Positions 37,501 through 52,500 of a DNA stretch of 64,000 nucleotides are shown here, piece after piece. The first letter of the stretch is position 1; every line of letters starts with the position of its first letter. This DNA is from Tretioscincus oriximinensis. Taxonomy: Eukaryota > Chordata > Lepidosauria > Squamata > Gymnophthalmidae. Made by a program: the position numbers and the translations under genes. Location of the stretch: assembly GCA_022410635.1 (NCBI GenBank), contig JAJVDF010000496.1, positions 1 to 64,000 on the forward strand, read 5' to 3'. The notes beneath the pieces are model-generated. The model saw only the letters and a list, made by a program, of their open reading frames with translations. It was not told where the DNA came from and did no database searches.

Positions 37501-40500
37501 TTGTAACCAATGTTACTGTTATGGGTGTTCTGTCGGGACTTTCAAATTTGTTTGTTATAATGCAAATTTTGTTATATTGGGTTTTTTTGCAACGGGGTTT
37601 CACCTGTATTCAGATGAGAATATATTTCTGTCTGGAGAAGAAGAAAATGACATTTTAAACAGGCAAACAATGAAATTGTCACTGCAAACCAGCCAATGTC
37701 CCTAATTATGAGTCGTTTGGGTTGGTATTGCAAAGTTGCACAGGGTAATTTCTCATTTCATCTCAAAGGACATTTCAGATAAATACAGCTCTATCAGAAA
37801 CAATGAGGGAGCTCCCACATTGCTGCTGAAGCAGTGGTTTCTTTCTCATTCTCTTTTTCTTTTAAAAAAAATTAAAATGCTGAAGTTTCTGTATTCAACG
37901 CTAAAATGGGAACATCATTCCCAACAGCAAAAGCCCAGAGAGGAAAGAGCATATAATCAAGAAAAATAACTGCGGGAAAAGATAAACTTATTTTAATTAC
38001 CTTCAGAATTATACAGGGATTTGCTCTAGTGTACATTATAATCCCATTGCTTTGCAGAGTCCGCAGACGCAGCGCCAACTTGAATTCCTCTTTCTTGCTG
38101 TTTTCAGAAACGCGGTATTTGATGTAACTGTTCCCAGCAAAGCTAAGGGAAGTATGTCCTGAAATAACCATTTGGAAAAAAAAGACACAGAGTTTTCATT
38201 TTAGCATTCTGAAAAATAAACATCCCAGGAGATGGTCTTACAGTGTTCCAAAGCACATTAATTAAGGGAGATGCATGACTAACAAGGATGATAAGGGAGA
38301 ATCTGAAAAACAAAATCTCTCTTCGAAAGTTTAAAAATGTGTCGGCACTGTATGTACACCTTATTTTAAGGAAGATTAATTTCCCTACTGGGAAAGAGTG
38401 GGGAATAGCATTCCTTGATAACAATTAGTATACTGCACATCAAATGATATTTGCTTCCTTGAAGTCAAATGATCAACATATGTTATTTTGATACTAGTGG
38501 AATTAGCTTGTTGTGTTACAATAATGCAACGGGCTCTAGCTCCTCCTCCCATTGCTCTCAACCATGCCTTCACCACTCCCTCCATCCCTTGCCCCCTCCC
38601 AACCCCCTTTCATTTGCCACTTTCCTTTCTTACCTTTTTCCTTTTCTTCTTTATCTTCCTTATTTACCTTACCCCCTCAGTACTGGTCCTAGTACTGAAC
38701 CTTAGGGTATTCCACTTAACATCTTTCCACCCAGAGAATGGTCCATTTATTAGTGCTCTCTATTTTCTGTCTTTTAATCAAGTTCCAACCCAGGACTCTG
38801 TCTGTGGAGGCTGCCAATGTTTTGAACCCTGCCATTGGTCTCTGGAGGCTGCCGAAGTTCTAAGCTCTGTCATTGGTTGTTATTACTGGTGTGTCATTAC
38901 TAGCAGTAGCAGCATTATTATTTTACTCTGATGACCCACAATGTTTTTCCATCTCTCAAATTCCTTCCACAAAGGGAAGAACATGAATCATAAAGTGTTT
39001 TTAGTGTTTGTTTAAACTAGGGAAGATTTAGATAAGTGGTCCCTAAATGCACCCAAGGAAAAAAGAAATGTTATATTTCACACTTTCTCTTGGAGACTTT
39101 AGGACAAAAGAAAGCTGGCATGTGTTCTCATGGTACCAGCCCAACGTGAAAACAGAACCATCACAAAATCCATACCTGAACATTCTCCAAGCTTTCCAGG
39201 AGGACACTGGCAGATGAACGGCCTTCGATTGATCTCATAGCCCACACACTGCATATCTCCGGGACATGGCTTCTCGGTACATGGATCGTTGGCACCTGGA
39301 CACAAACCTCCTATTGGAAAGGCAGGAGGAAAACAGTTTTCTCATGTTATTCATGAGATAAAATTAAAATTCAGAGAATTTTAGGAGTGGGAAGAGACCT
39401 CCCAAATAACCTAGTCAGATCTCCTGTGTAGTGCAGAAATATTCGCAATGCAGCATCTATGACAGAGACTATGAGGTAGGGGAACATAGGAGGGCCTACT
39501 CTGTTGTGACTCCCAGACTCTGGAACAGCCTCCCACTAAAGGCTCATCAGGCACCTACATTATATAGCTTTAGTGCCTCTTCAGCCCGGGTTTTGACTCC
39601 TAGCTCTCTCTGCATTTATCCTTACAGAGTGGATAGGGGGTAGGAGAGAGGGAGGGAGGGAATTGTTCTTTTGAACGTTTACTAATGTGCTTTTGTGTTG
39701 CTTTTAATCTTCAGTTACCTGTCCTGGGACCTGTGAGGAAGGGCAGGATATAAATGCCTGAATAAACAAACAAACAAATAATAGAATAATAGAGTTGGAA
39801 GGGATCTCCAGGGCCATCAAGTCCAACCCTTTGCTCAATAGATTTGTTGTCCAGGTCCTGCCTAAATAACACAGCTATTAGTTGAAATCTTTTTCTCTGC
39901 TTTCTATCCTTTAGTTCTATCCATGCTTCTTGGGGCATCAGAGAACAACTCTCCTTACTCTGCATAGAAATCCACAAATTAGTGAAGAATGATATAAAGC
40001 AATTCTTAATTTTTTCTTCCATGGGCTAAACATAACATCACAGCACACAACGATTTGCTATTTTACCTAAAACATGCTGTCACGAATGTTAATTCCTCTG
40101 TTTACAGAGCACTCTTGCATATGTTTACTCAGAAACTAGTCTAATTAATTCCGACAGTGTTTCCTTTTTGGTAATTTTGTGCAATATTGCACCCTTAATG
40201 TATTACCTAGAGGGGATCACCTAGGGCTGTCCTGGTGAAGATGTTTTTGTTCTGGTCCAGAAATCAAAATCAGACAGCAACCCAAATCCAGACAGGTAAT
40301 TACAAAATTACAGGTAAATGCATTTTGCCTACAGATCTCATCCCATGAAGCTCTAAAAGCCTACAACGCCTAAGAAACCCTATTCTTCTTCTGTCACTGG
40401 CTGCTATCTCCCCTGGGTGGGTAAATACAAAGTGGGGAAACACCTTGCTTTTAAAAATATAGCAGTTTGAGGCTGCTTGGGTGGTTTTTTTTAAAAAAAA

Positions 40501-43500
40501 TCCTAAATTCAGCAGAGAAAACAGCTTTTCTGTGTCCTGCCTGGCTGAAAGACCTGTGAGGCAGGGCATGAGCTCTTGGTAAGTCTCGCAATCTTCACTA
40601 CATGGTTCCATCATGATGACGCAAAAAAAGGAATCAACATAAAAGGACTAACTAAATTGCCACCCTGAGACCTTCGGGTATAGGGCGGGGTATAAGTATA
40701 AATAAATAAATAAATAAAATAAACTAAATGCCATTTCCACGGAGTAGAGAGTCTGTTTGGTGTAACTGTTAGAGTGTTGGACATTTAGCTGAGAGTCTCG
40801 CGGTTCGATTCGACACTCCTCCATGAAGCTAGTTAGGTGACCTTGGGCCAGTCGCAGTTCTTTAGAACTCTCTTAGCCTCGACTACTTTACAGCAGGTCT
40901 GTTGTGGAAAACGCAACAAAAGCTATGTAAATAAATAAATAAATCCATGATGATGATGATGCTTGAAACTGCCCTAATGCAATTGGTGGGCCACTGGGAG
41001 AGACAGAATGCTGGAGCAGGTTGGTAATTTAGCAGGGATCCTCTTATTTTCTTAAGAGCAAAAAGCATTGGAGCTTCCTAATACTACTGCTGCTGGATCC
41101 CTGCAATGAGGTGAGGCAAATCCCCAGTGTTGATGCCATAACAACGTGAAGAAAAACTTTGTCTAGAATGTGGAATTGCCCTTAGTTTCACATTTCCCGG
41201 GCGAGCTCAACTGATCTGAACTTTTTGCATACTCCTGTAATGTTTTCATTTTTCGCCTTCTCAGTTTAGCTGGAATTTGATTTATTTACTAAGGCGATAG
41301 CGGGCTGTACCCTGCGGATTCAATGTGGTGGTTTAGCGTCTCTGTAGACCTTGCATCCTTAAGAGCCTATGAATTCATCAGCCGCAAGCACAGTAATTTA
41401 GAGCAACTGAAAGTTATGTTTAGAAACCCGAAGTTTCAACGAGCACTGCGGATAAATTGCTACCACAAGCAAAAAAAGGGAGGAAAGGCCAACCTTTTAC
41501 TGCTGGCTGCTCCTGGTATAAAAAGGAACTTCACATAATAATATACAATAACATCTTGAACAGGAAAAGGAGTTGCAGCTTTGGAAACATTTTTCACAAC
41601 ACCCACATTTTGCCAGTGTACGTTTATGTATTTACTCTGGACCGAAAAACGAAACACCAACAAATATCTACTTTTCTTCCTGTGGATCCAACTTCAGCTG
41701 CCAAGCTAATCCTAAACTGTTTGCCCACAAAAAGACCTCACAGCATCCGACAGAGCCGTGCAAACATATGGCATCAATCTTCTTGGGCTTTTGAAGCAGA
41801 AGGAACTCGGAAAAAATAAAGGCAATGCAAAGGCCAGCTATTACCACAGTACCCCCATGTGGGATTCTGAGATAAGCTTTGTATTGAGGTATAGAAGATA
41901 GAAGGATGGGAAGGATCCTTAGGCAACAGAGCTTCTTGTTTCTGCTAACTTGCATCCAGAATATGAAATGGAGGGAGCAACTGTAGGGAATAAAAGAAGA
42001 CTTCAGGCCCATGAATCTTATATTTCCTGCATTAATGATTGAACCTTCACTTTCTATATTGATCCGTGTATTCCTGAATGACTGTTTCTTCCTTAATGAA
42101 ACTCATCTTCAAACAATTTCAGTTAGTTTATTAGAATATCCAGCAAGGGGGCTTGTAGCACTTGGAGACTAACAGGAGAAAGGTAGATGGCAGGAGCTTT
42201 CGTAGACACGTCTGATTCTTTAGATCTGAAGAAATAGCCGTGTCTACGAAAACTCATGCCGCCTACCTTTCTCCTATTAGTCTCTAAGTGCTACAAGCCC
42301 CCTTGTTGGACATCCTCAAACAAGGCATCTTCAGTCACCTTGATCTGGGTTTCACTGCAGACTGCAGTGCGGATAAAAGAAAAGTAAGACCGTATTCTGG
42401 AAGCAGACTCAAGTTTCTGCAAGCAGCATGACAGGTTATAACACTATTGAGCATATTCCAGAAGGAAATACTCCTGGGATTACTGCTAATTGTGCAGACA
42501 GAGAAAAGACTTGCCTTATCTGAACATTTTGCTCCGATGGTGCCAACAACGTAATGCGTACTTCCAGATATGTGTATTACATGCCCAGAAGAATATAACT
42601 GGTGCCCTGCATGTATGCATGATCACTAATGCATTTGTAATACCCATTACTAAAATGATAAGATTCTGGGAATAAGAGAGCGATTCTAGAGGACACTTCT
42701 TTGCTGCAAGGATGTTGGTTGAGAGGATGCTCCTTGGTCCAATTGTGCAGAAGAAGGATGTTAGTCCAGACCTGGCTGAACCAGAATCCTGCAGTACATC
42801 ACCTCACAAATCTTCTATACAAGGTATACAGTTAGAGAAGGAAAGGAATATGGCAGCCTGTTTAGAGACACATTAAGTAATCCGTAATGTGATTGCTCCA
42901 TTCCCATTGATAGCTTAACAAGGAAATAGATGTATATTTCCCTCACTTTCTTTTTCTCTTCCCACCTCTTCCTCCTCCTTCCCCCTCCTCCTTTTCACTT
43001 GACTGTCCAGGCAGTTTCAAATGCTGCTACTGTGGCTACAGTTCCGCTTCTCTCAACTGGCTGACTTTCAAAATGGTGCCCGATGTGCACCATTTGGAGG
43101 CAGAGGAAGCACACAGAATCTTCCTGGACTCAGAAATACAGCCTGCTGCCACCACGTTTAAGATGGAGAGAACTGTGATGCTCCAAGAGATGCATTTGTA
43201 CTGCCCAGCTGGCTTAGTAAATGCTTTTTGCTAAAGCTGTGGCCGAAACACAACGCTGTTGCATGTTCTGCTATGACTCCTTTCACCTACCTCTTTCCAG
43301 CACACATAATCTCATTAGAGGACAAGCATGCAACCTTGTCCAATGATATTCCCTGTAAGTGGGTTTTATTTACAGAGAGCTGCATTCCCAAAGCAAGGTA
43401 CAAAAAGAAGAATCAAGTTTTATACTCTGCTCTTTTCCAGAGCAGCTGACAGGATTGATTTTCGACCCAAGGTTTACATCGTATTCTATCTTCCCCAACA

Positions 43501-46500
43501 GGTTAATGATGGTACTCATTTATCTAATTGAAGTGCAGTTCACAAAGTTGCATTTCTTTCAAATAGCTGAGTTGGCTAGAGCTACAGGCTAGTGGAAGGT
43601 GCTCACTCCTCCCCACGTCTGACACAGGGCTTCGAAACCCGATCTAACCAAATGAAAGACCGTCTCTTTAGCAATTGAGCCATTCGTGCCTACAACATTC
43701 AAAACATTCAAAAACACCACAAGTGGGAAATGATTAGGAGAAATTCCAGCTGTAGTGATCCAGGTGAAGATTTTGTCTTCTTCTGCTTCAGACTGCCCAA
43801 GAGCAATCGGTGGGCTACTACGTGAGATAGAATGCTGGACTAGATGGGCTCTGATCCAGTTCAGCAGGGGCTTCCCTTAAGTTCTTATATTCAGGGTTCC
43901 TAAGAATCAAGAGAATTCCTTCCTTTGAATAAAAGGCATTCTTGCTGGTCTCACAAACTGAGTATTTCTTGACTACATTTTTCATTTATATAGGCTGCAA
44001 ACCATCTTTGCAAAGAAAAAGGACACCAGAAGTGTCCCTGAGAGCTTAGGGTGAAAGGGGATTGAAATACCTGTACCAGTAAATAAGGCCAGCACTGTAC
44101 TGAACTTTCTCCTTTTGATCCCAAAGCCCACAAAATAAATCATTTCACCTGAATCCTGTGCAGAACAAGGTAAACATGGTATAGGTAAAATTGTTTTGCT
44201 CTGTAGGATGCTTCCTGCAAACAAAAATATTATTACTTGTGGGTTTCAAAGCAGACACAGCCTGCCTCCGAACACAGAAGCAGTGAACATTTGATGTACT
44301 GTGTATTGCAGCCTATCTAATCTCTAAGCACACTCCCATCACTTTGTCAAGCATTTGCTTGCCAGGCCTTTGAGGAATAAAACAACCCAAGTCCTGCTTC
44401 CCTGCCACGGCTGTGCAAAATGATGCATGGAAATTCTTAGCAACATTTCACAGTACCATAATGGAAATATATGACCACAAAGGTAAAAACCGTAGGAAAC
44501 AAGTAGGCTTCAAGGCTTTAGTGCTGCCTATGGCATTTTCATGTCTCCAAGATGAATATTGTTTCCTAGGAAAAATAAATAAAATGAAATAGCCAAAAGC
44601 ATCAACTGGCAACCAGGCACTCTTATTACCTCCCTGGTATGGATTCATATTCCAAAGATTGAAACAACGAAAATGAAAACAAAATATTCTTTGAGCCACT
44701 TTTCTGCCTTTAGAGACATCACCTTGGGTGCCCCAAACATTCTAAGGTTCCATTCAGTTAACTATACTGCTTAAAACAATTAAGGGATCACTTTAACATA
44801 ACAGTGTAACACTAAGTGTTCCCTTAATTGTTTTGTGCAGTATATTTATTTATCATTCATTCATTCATTTACATTTCTATACTGCCCTATTCACAGGCGT
44901 GAATGGCTCAGTTGCTTAGGAATTCGTCTCTCGTCTGGGAGATGGGGTTTTGAAGCCCTGTGTTGGACGTGGGGAGGGGTGAGCACCTTCCACTAGCCTG
45001 TAGCTCTAGCCAACCCAGCTATTCGAAAGCAAGAATTGCAAGAAATTACAACTGACTGCAAGTAGATACATGGGAACCACCACAGCCTAATGGGGAAGAC
45101 AGAATGTGAGCCTTCGGTTAAAAATAAGCCGCTTTGAGTCACTTTGAAAAGGTGAAAAAAGCGGGGTATAAGAACCAAGTTCTTCTCTTCTTCTTCTATA
45201 CCTGAAGATCTCAAGGCAATTATCAATAAAAACCAAATTAACATACAATATTAATGGAAGAAGTGATTATACAAAATCAAATGCAGAAACTCTTACAAAA
45301 ACTTGTACAAGGGGGAAATTTCTCACATGGCCCTGCCCTTTCTTTTGTCCCACCCAGTCCCTCCTGACTCATGACTTCCGGTGTTGCCCATCACTAAGAT
45401 AACATGCTGAAAACAGAACTGGAAATGACATCAGTGGTGGGCAGGGCACCAAACTGACTGACACCAGATTAGACTACCATTTTATGTAGAAAATGTAGAC
45501 TAATGTGCTCTTTGCAGCAGATTACAAAAAATCCCGCCTTTGCTCCTAAAATAGTAGAAATGCTTCTGCTTGGGAGAAAGCAAAAAGAAGGAACCTTCCC
45601 CCTTCCACCCAACCGATGGATGGGAATGGTTCCTAGTAATCATTTTCTGAAGGACAGTTTGAAAAGGCCAACAAATAAGTGAGAATTTGTAATGATCTAG
45701 CAAGAGTCTTATTCTTAATTTCTTGCTCTCAGTCATGTTTTTCTAAACTTTCGAATGTGTTGAGAATTTGACCAAGTGATATTAGGTTCTGTTAAAAATC
45801 ACTGAATAGCTCAATAGTATTTATTGTTCATTCCATTCTATGGCGCTTTCCATGTATCTGCATATCATACAGGCATTAGGCACGGATCTGTATGCACAGG
45901 GTATTTGTACTCAGAATACAATTAAATTTTATGTCATGTCAGGCAATAATTTTCAACAAGCTTCTCTGTGGGTGACAGATAGACAAGTCACTTGGGCAAA
46001 AATGCTGCTGGGCTCATGAATAAACATAAGGTTGTGGGAAGACAACCATGCTGAGATTTTGGAACAAGACACTGCATGTTTCCACAACCTTTTAACCTCT
46101 AGTGAAATCTCTGACACAGGGCAATAAAATCAATACACAGCTATGCCATCAATCTTTGCCATGTTTCCGCTGATTGGTACTTCAGGCTGAAAAAGTTCAC
46201 GGTGAAGCCCAGTGGAACGTGCGAAGAAGCTAGTAATTCAACATGACAATGAGTGACCCAGTAGGCCAAATGCAGCCAACCAGTTGATGTGCCGAGGCCT
46301 TCTGTTTTTATAGTAATAGCCAAGCAGCAGAAGCAAGAGAAGACTGTTGTCAAGCCCTAGCCTGGCTTTCGTTCATGAATAGGGAGCTATTAACAGTTTA
46401 GTGAGTCATATGATACACAGATAGACATGAAAGGTCCACAAAATTTAACATTGGCTGGGAAATGGTCCCAGACTCTTTATGCATGTACATAGTAAACTTG

Positions 46501-49500
46501 TTTAAGGAACTCAGTAATTCATATCGACTGAATGGGACTAGTGATTATTTGGATCAGATCTGTACTAAGGGCCTTTCTGCCCTAGACATTATTTTGAGAT
46601 ATATCCTGGAATAGGAACCTGACATCCATATGCTAGATGCTGATTGAATAAGACACACACACACACAGACCTTCCTTAATTTACACTAATATATGAATAA
46701 TAGCCCCCTATCGGAGATGTAAACCAGAATACATTGTAGTACAGAAGGGGCTTAACAAGAAAAAAAACCTGTATATCATGCCCTTTGTTAGATTAAGTTT
46801 TCTTCTTGATTATTCAATCCACTGCATTAGTGTGCATTCTGACTAGGGGAAAGGAAGTGATTTGGAAAACGGTAAAGTGGATCTAAATCCACCTCATTAT
46901 TTTCCTTCATTCCCTGCCCTACTTAGTTCCTGTTGTAGTGGCCTGACAGAGCAGGGAAAGAGTAAAGCCGCACTAAGCACTTATCGGGCAAGTTCAGGTG
47001 GCACGGCTATTTAAAAAATATTATCCCTGGTTTTGCACAAGTTTTCACTTGTATAAAAGAAAGAATTACAATCCTGCCAGAGCCAGAAGTACCCCAAGAA
47101 TCAGGGTCCACAGCAGCAAGGAGATCTCAGCAGATCGCCTGCTGTTGTTTCTACTGTTTTGGACAGTAGTTTAAATTTTCCACGCTGGAGCAGCAGTGGA
47201 GAAACCTAAAACTGCTAGAAAGACCAGCAGCAACAACAGGAGATTAATTGAGATCTCCCTCCTTGCTATGGATCCTAATCTTCATAGTTGCTTCTGGCTT
47301 TCAGAGGACCCCCAATGATTGGCCTCCGATCGGACATTATACTGTGCAATGGGAGAATACAGAAAAACGTTGCCAGTGTGCACTTAACACAAATTTCATT
47401 AAACTGCACTTGGGATGGTTTTTGAGTGAACTCTGTTAGACACCTTGTGGCTGTTCAAACGGCACATGGCCAAACTGTTTCCTATTCTGAAACTACCTTT
47501 CTAACAATTCTGATCCAAATTAACATTGCTTCTTCTTCAAACTGGTTCAGAAGTTAAGTTGCCTTAACTTGAGTTGCACAACCACTCTTTCTGCATGAAA
47601 TGTTTCCTAATACTTCTGATCTTGTTGGACTTTTCTCTTGATGGAACCCAGCTGATCTGCATACTTGAAATGGGGCAGCTCCTGCTCATCTAGTCTGAGA
47701 TTCATTGAGTAAGAATCTTTCATAGAGCGCATCTTTTGTTCATATAAGATGAACAGGAAATCCAGTACATGCTGAGAGGACCTCCAGGATCCTCTGCAAC
47801 AAGTAGTGGTTACACATCAAGTGTCTGATGAGCTCTTTTACAATAAATGATTGCAGAAAGCATATCTCTGCAGGCCACAACATTCTGTTCCAACAACTAC
47901 AGATGGGAGAAATAAAGTAAACAACCAACTGGCAGCCCTATGAATAAATAAAATGGCCTTGTACTCAATGAGATCATGGGTCCATCTGGTTGGTTACTCT
48001 GATTAGCAGCAATTCATTCAACTCTAAGGTGAACAAATGCTGTATAAGAGGCTTTTAAAACTTACATATTCAAAGCTCTTGGCTGTTTGTGAGTAGCTAC
48101 TGAATTTCATCCCTTGCTGACTGGAGTCAAACACGTCATTATAACTTGCTATTTACAAGTATATATTTCTTGACTGTTTTTTTTAAAATGAGACACACAT
48201 CCATTTTAATTTTCAGCATTCCTAGATATTCATGAGTCGTGATATTTGTGAGGGAACACAAATTGCTATAGTAGAATAATAAAATATCTTATTTGGCTGC
48301 ATTAAGCTTCTCAGGTTCAGTCTTTGAGTCTACAAGCAGGTCTCAAGGACTAGCTGCACACAACCTTACATGTTTCTTCTGGGAAGAAACTGGATCAAAA
48401 TGTGTAATCACGGGCCCATTGTGAAGTATTTTATTTTCAGTTGACTGTTTCTCCAGAATGCTGTTTTTTTAAAATAAGGAAAACATATTTCTTCCTTAAA
48501 TACAAAAATCTTTACTTTATAGTGGTGTCCCAAGGGAGGTGTGTGTGTTAAAAGGACATCCTCCCATTTTTCCCCAGCTACTTATAGCTTCAGCCCTATA
48601 AGGATTTTGAAAAATTCTCTCTATCATGCAAAGTTTTGGCTAAAATATTAAAGTCTTATATTAAGCCCTTTCACCACACTACACAACAAGAAAGAAAGGT
48701 AGAGCGTTTTAAACAAGTTGGAAAGAGTTTTGGATAGAAAGGTAAGACCCGTGTGTTGGTATAGCTTGAGAAGCCACTATCTAAAATTTTGGACTGTGGC
48801 TATTGTATATATTTGTTATATAAAATCCAATAACTTTTACAAAGTTATTATGAAGATAAATTTCAGAGAAATAGCCGTGTTAGTCTAGTAGGAAGTCTAG
48901 CAAAGTGGCTAGTAGCACTTTGAGACTAACAGGAGAAAAGTGGGTGGCATAAGCTTTCGTAGACACATCTATTGAAGAAGTAGACATGTCTATGAAAGCT
49001 TATGCAACCCACTTTTCTCCTGTTAGTCTCAAAGTGCTACTAGCCCCTTTGCTGGACTATGAAGATAAAGTAAGCGTTGGAAAGCTATCTGTGCTTAGAA
49101 ATAAATAAAAATGGCCAAAAGAGAAAAATGTGAGTGGAGAAAAGGAAGAAAAATGCCCCTAAAGAACTTGCCAGATTCAGAATATCTTAAAAACAAATAG
49201 CGATATTCTAATGGATGAAGTGACAGAGATTGCAATTGTTGTTTCTGTGGAGAAAATCACAGAGGAAAGGGATCAGAATGAGGAAAGCAAGATGGACATG
49301 GATACTAAAAAGAAGTCAGAAAACCCTTCTGGATCAGCATGGGCAGTATCTAGTATGGATGAAACCCTGGCAGATTAAAAAGTGAAAGTCAAAGTAAGTT
49401 AAAGGGAAAACCAAGCAGAAAGCACCAAAAGGATTAGCGTGGTAGAATCTAAGAGAATTTTAATTAATCACAAAGGAGAGATCACAAACAAATGGCATTT

Positions 49501-52500
49501 TTATGTTCCTGCTTCTTCAGACTCTTGGAATTGTCCCTTGATGAGACACATTGGCTTATATTGAGAAAAGTGATTTTCACACCTTATTTTCATAAAACAT
49601 TCATTGTTTAAAAAAATCAGTTTTGGATACATACAGTAAAAAGCCGAAGAGGGTCAATATCTATATTCAAAACTGCCCTGAGACATTCGGTATTGTAAGA
49701 CACCCTGAAACCTTTGGATACAGGGCGTATAGAAATGCAAATAAATAAATATGTACACTAACTTGAGCAGCTCTACTATAAAATTCATTCAATGTTGTCA
49801 GTGGCCCCTGATTTCCCCGACAAAAAGAGTTTTGCCAGAAAACTTGTGACATAAGTGTAGTTCTTCCCATTTTGTGAATACTGTCATTTTGCTTTACGTC
49901 TGATACTGCAGCCTGTTTTTAAAAAGGAGTAAACAAAGGGCAGCCATCCAGGCAGCCTGAGTAAAGGCAAGCTATGAGAGCCAAAGTACATCATCATTTG
50001 GAGGGCCACATTTGTCTACCAGTGCCTTACATAAAGCCACTATTCAGAGCAAGCCAGCGTTCAAATCAAAGCACCCAAGTCCTGTGACAGATAAACTACA
50101 GGCGTTTCGACTTTTTATTTAAGCTCCTGTAGGTGGATTTTATAGCTGTCACAAAACTTTTAAAATATTGAAGCTCTGGAGAGAGTACTTTACGCCTGCC
50201 TTTGTAGTTATAAGGGCCCCAGGCTACAAATCATGTCTTCTTGCATTGCTTCTGGCTAACATGCATTTTCAGGGTGATTTCACAATGGCAGAGACTAAAA
50301 ACCACTAAAACACTCACGAGGACGTTATCTATGTTTGAGGATTTATAGCCACATTTTATGTACTTCCACTGAAATCCAGCCGTTCTTACTACCACTCTTT
50401 CTTTCTCCCAAAATTACACCCATCAAATGTATATTAAAGGGCATTTCCTTTTCTCTTGGCAAGCATGGAAGAAATAAATGACAAATAAATGGTATTTCCT
50501 AAGCAGTAGGATAAAAAAAAATCCGTTTGGCCTACAGAAACAAATGTGGGTGGGCTTTTTTCTGTCCTCACTCCTCTGAACTACTTTAAAGGTGAATGCT
50601 TGTTCTTCTTAATTTTGAGGAAAAAGAAGGCTAGGCTTATAGCATGCTTCATCTTTCTATGTTACTCTTGTTAACACAAAAAACATAGAGGTGCCCTACT
50701 GGATCAGACCACAGCCTACCTAGTCCAGCATTCTGCCTCCCACAGTGGCCAAGCAATTGCACTGGGGTACTCTCAAGCAGAAGGCTAAAACTTTTGCTCA
50801 CTCTTGGCTCTCTGGAAATTACATTTGGAGGAATTCTGCCTGTCACTCTGACCTGGGGACAGTACTAAGGCATTCATTCCAGTTGCCATCAATACACTTG
50901 GGTTCCATGAATTTTTTAAATTCCATCATAAAGACACCCTGGTTGGTATAATAGCTACCATCACCACTTCTGGAAGCAAATTCCCTAGATCCTTGATTTT
51001 CTGGGATAAAAGGTTTCCCTTGGCCAAATTCTTCTACCAAATAATGATATTTATGTAGTTACCAGTTGAAAAGCCTTCAGATGTGGGCTTGGGACACAGA
51101 CCCCTTTGCTTGTGTGGCTTCTGGTACGCGAACCCTCACTGTGAACTCTGTTTAAAATCTGGATGAAGGTACAGTTTTCACATGCATTTTGAATGCAGTG
51201 GCAATTTCAGGGTGTATGCCATGTCTGGTGTGGCAGAGAAGACCCTCCAGCACCTATACCTCCACCATGAAACATTTTGAAAACACAGTGGGGTACCAGA
51301 AGCTCCCATCTACTCCGATATGGAGGAAAGCAGAGGGAAACTATGGCACACAAATATGGCACTGCACATGTGCCACTGATAAAATACCCCCAGAATATGG
51401 AATGGTCTCCCACCCCCCAGTCACCATCACTGGTATTCATTTGGAAGATCCTTGGAGATGCTCGTCTTTAAGCTGATCTTTGGTTGGAGAAACGCTATTT
51501 TCCTTCCTACCTTTATATACTATTTTAATATACCAATTTTGTATTTTTGTTTCTATTGTGCGTTGCCCTGAAACCTTTGGGCAAAGGGCAAGTTATAAAC
51601 AAATATATAAATTAAACATTATATGAACATAACATTATGACTATAAAGAGCTTTTTCCCTAGAATTTGTTTCACCATCATGATTTATCATCATCATTATC
51701 ATTTATATACCGCCATCAATGAGCATGGCACTTTACAAAAAACAGAAAATAAGTACTCACAAAATACAATCTAAAATAAACAAAACCAGTACATTGAGTT
51801 CAAATGCAAACATGAAACTGATTCCAATTAAACAGAAATAAATCAAACATGTGATCAGCAATGTATACCCTTATTTTATTTATATAGTGCATTTATACTG
51901 AAGCTCAAAATGCATTCTAGTCCGGATTTTAAAAAGCCCAGTGAAAATGTTGTTACAAAAAACATTTCTACTTGCAAGGTGATGAAACACCAAAGTCTTG
52001 TCCCTAAGTCTAAATGAAAACATTTCACTTCAGCAAGTCTTGAAATCTAACCATACCTGGAATAATTCTGGGAACATCACCTTTCTTATTAAGAAGATGC
52101 CTGCTTGCCACAGCATGTTAGCTCCATCTTCAACAGACTGATTTCTCTTTCTACCTTAGTCACACACTAATGCTCAGTTGGGGAGAACAGAATCCATCAA
52201 CCTTTGTACATGAGTCAGAGACTGATGTACAAGAAAATTCTATAATAACTATGCTAGCACTTAAGAGGAGATGTCAGAAGTAGCTGCTAGTCGCTTCAAA
52301 GTATATTGACATTACTTCTTTCCTTTGAGAACTGGATGGGAACTAGTAGGCATTCTGGCTTATCGTTCCTCTTTGAAGCAGTCTTGATTTTTTTCACTAA
52401 AAATTAAGCAGCTGGTAACAAAATGAGTACAGAAATCAGTTAAAACTAGTCAGTGGGCTGTTCCTATTGTTACAGAACCTTGCTGTACAGAAGTTTTAAG

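Larger units (their letters stand above)
31216..38000 (-). other. FAT3: FAT3 intron between exons 5 and 6
   Basis: The intron is 6.8 kb. It contains a TTTA tract (32090-32116), a 27-bp direct duplication (32259-32317), a CR1 tail (32353-32460), an unrecognised repeat copy (33331-33560), nested CR1-like sequences (34085-34730), half a foldback repeat (35461-35587), an L1-like remnant (about 36060-37000) and a Tigger-like MITE (37339-37606). The stretches 32470-33325, 33570-34080, 34740-35455 and 35590-36055 are unassigned. Confidence 0.75.

Noticed and set aside
44896..44965. tRNA-like sequence with A- and B-box
   Set aside because: It is the head of a SINE, followed by a SINE body and simple-repeat tail and present in several diverged copies. 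It cannot fold as a complete tRNA.
49090..49500. Possible L1 ORF1/5' region ([15 protein letters not shown]...)
   Set aside because: It is lysine- and glutamate-rich with early stops and no diagnostic ORF1 motif. The basis is too thin.
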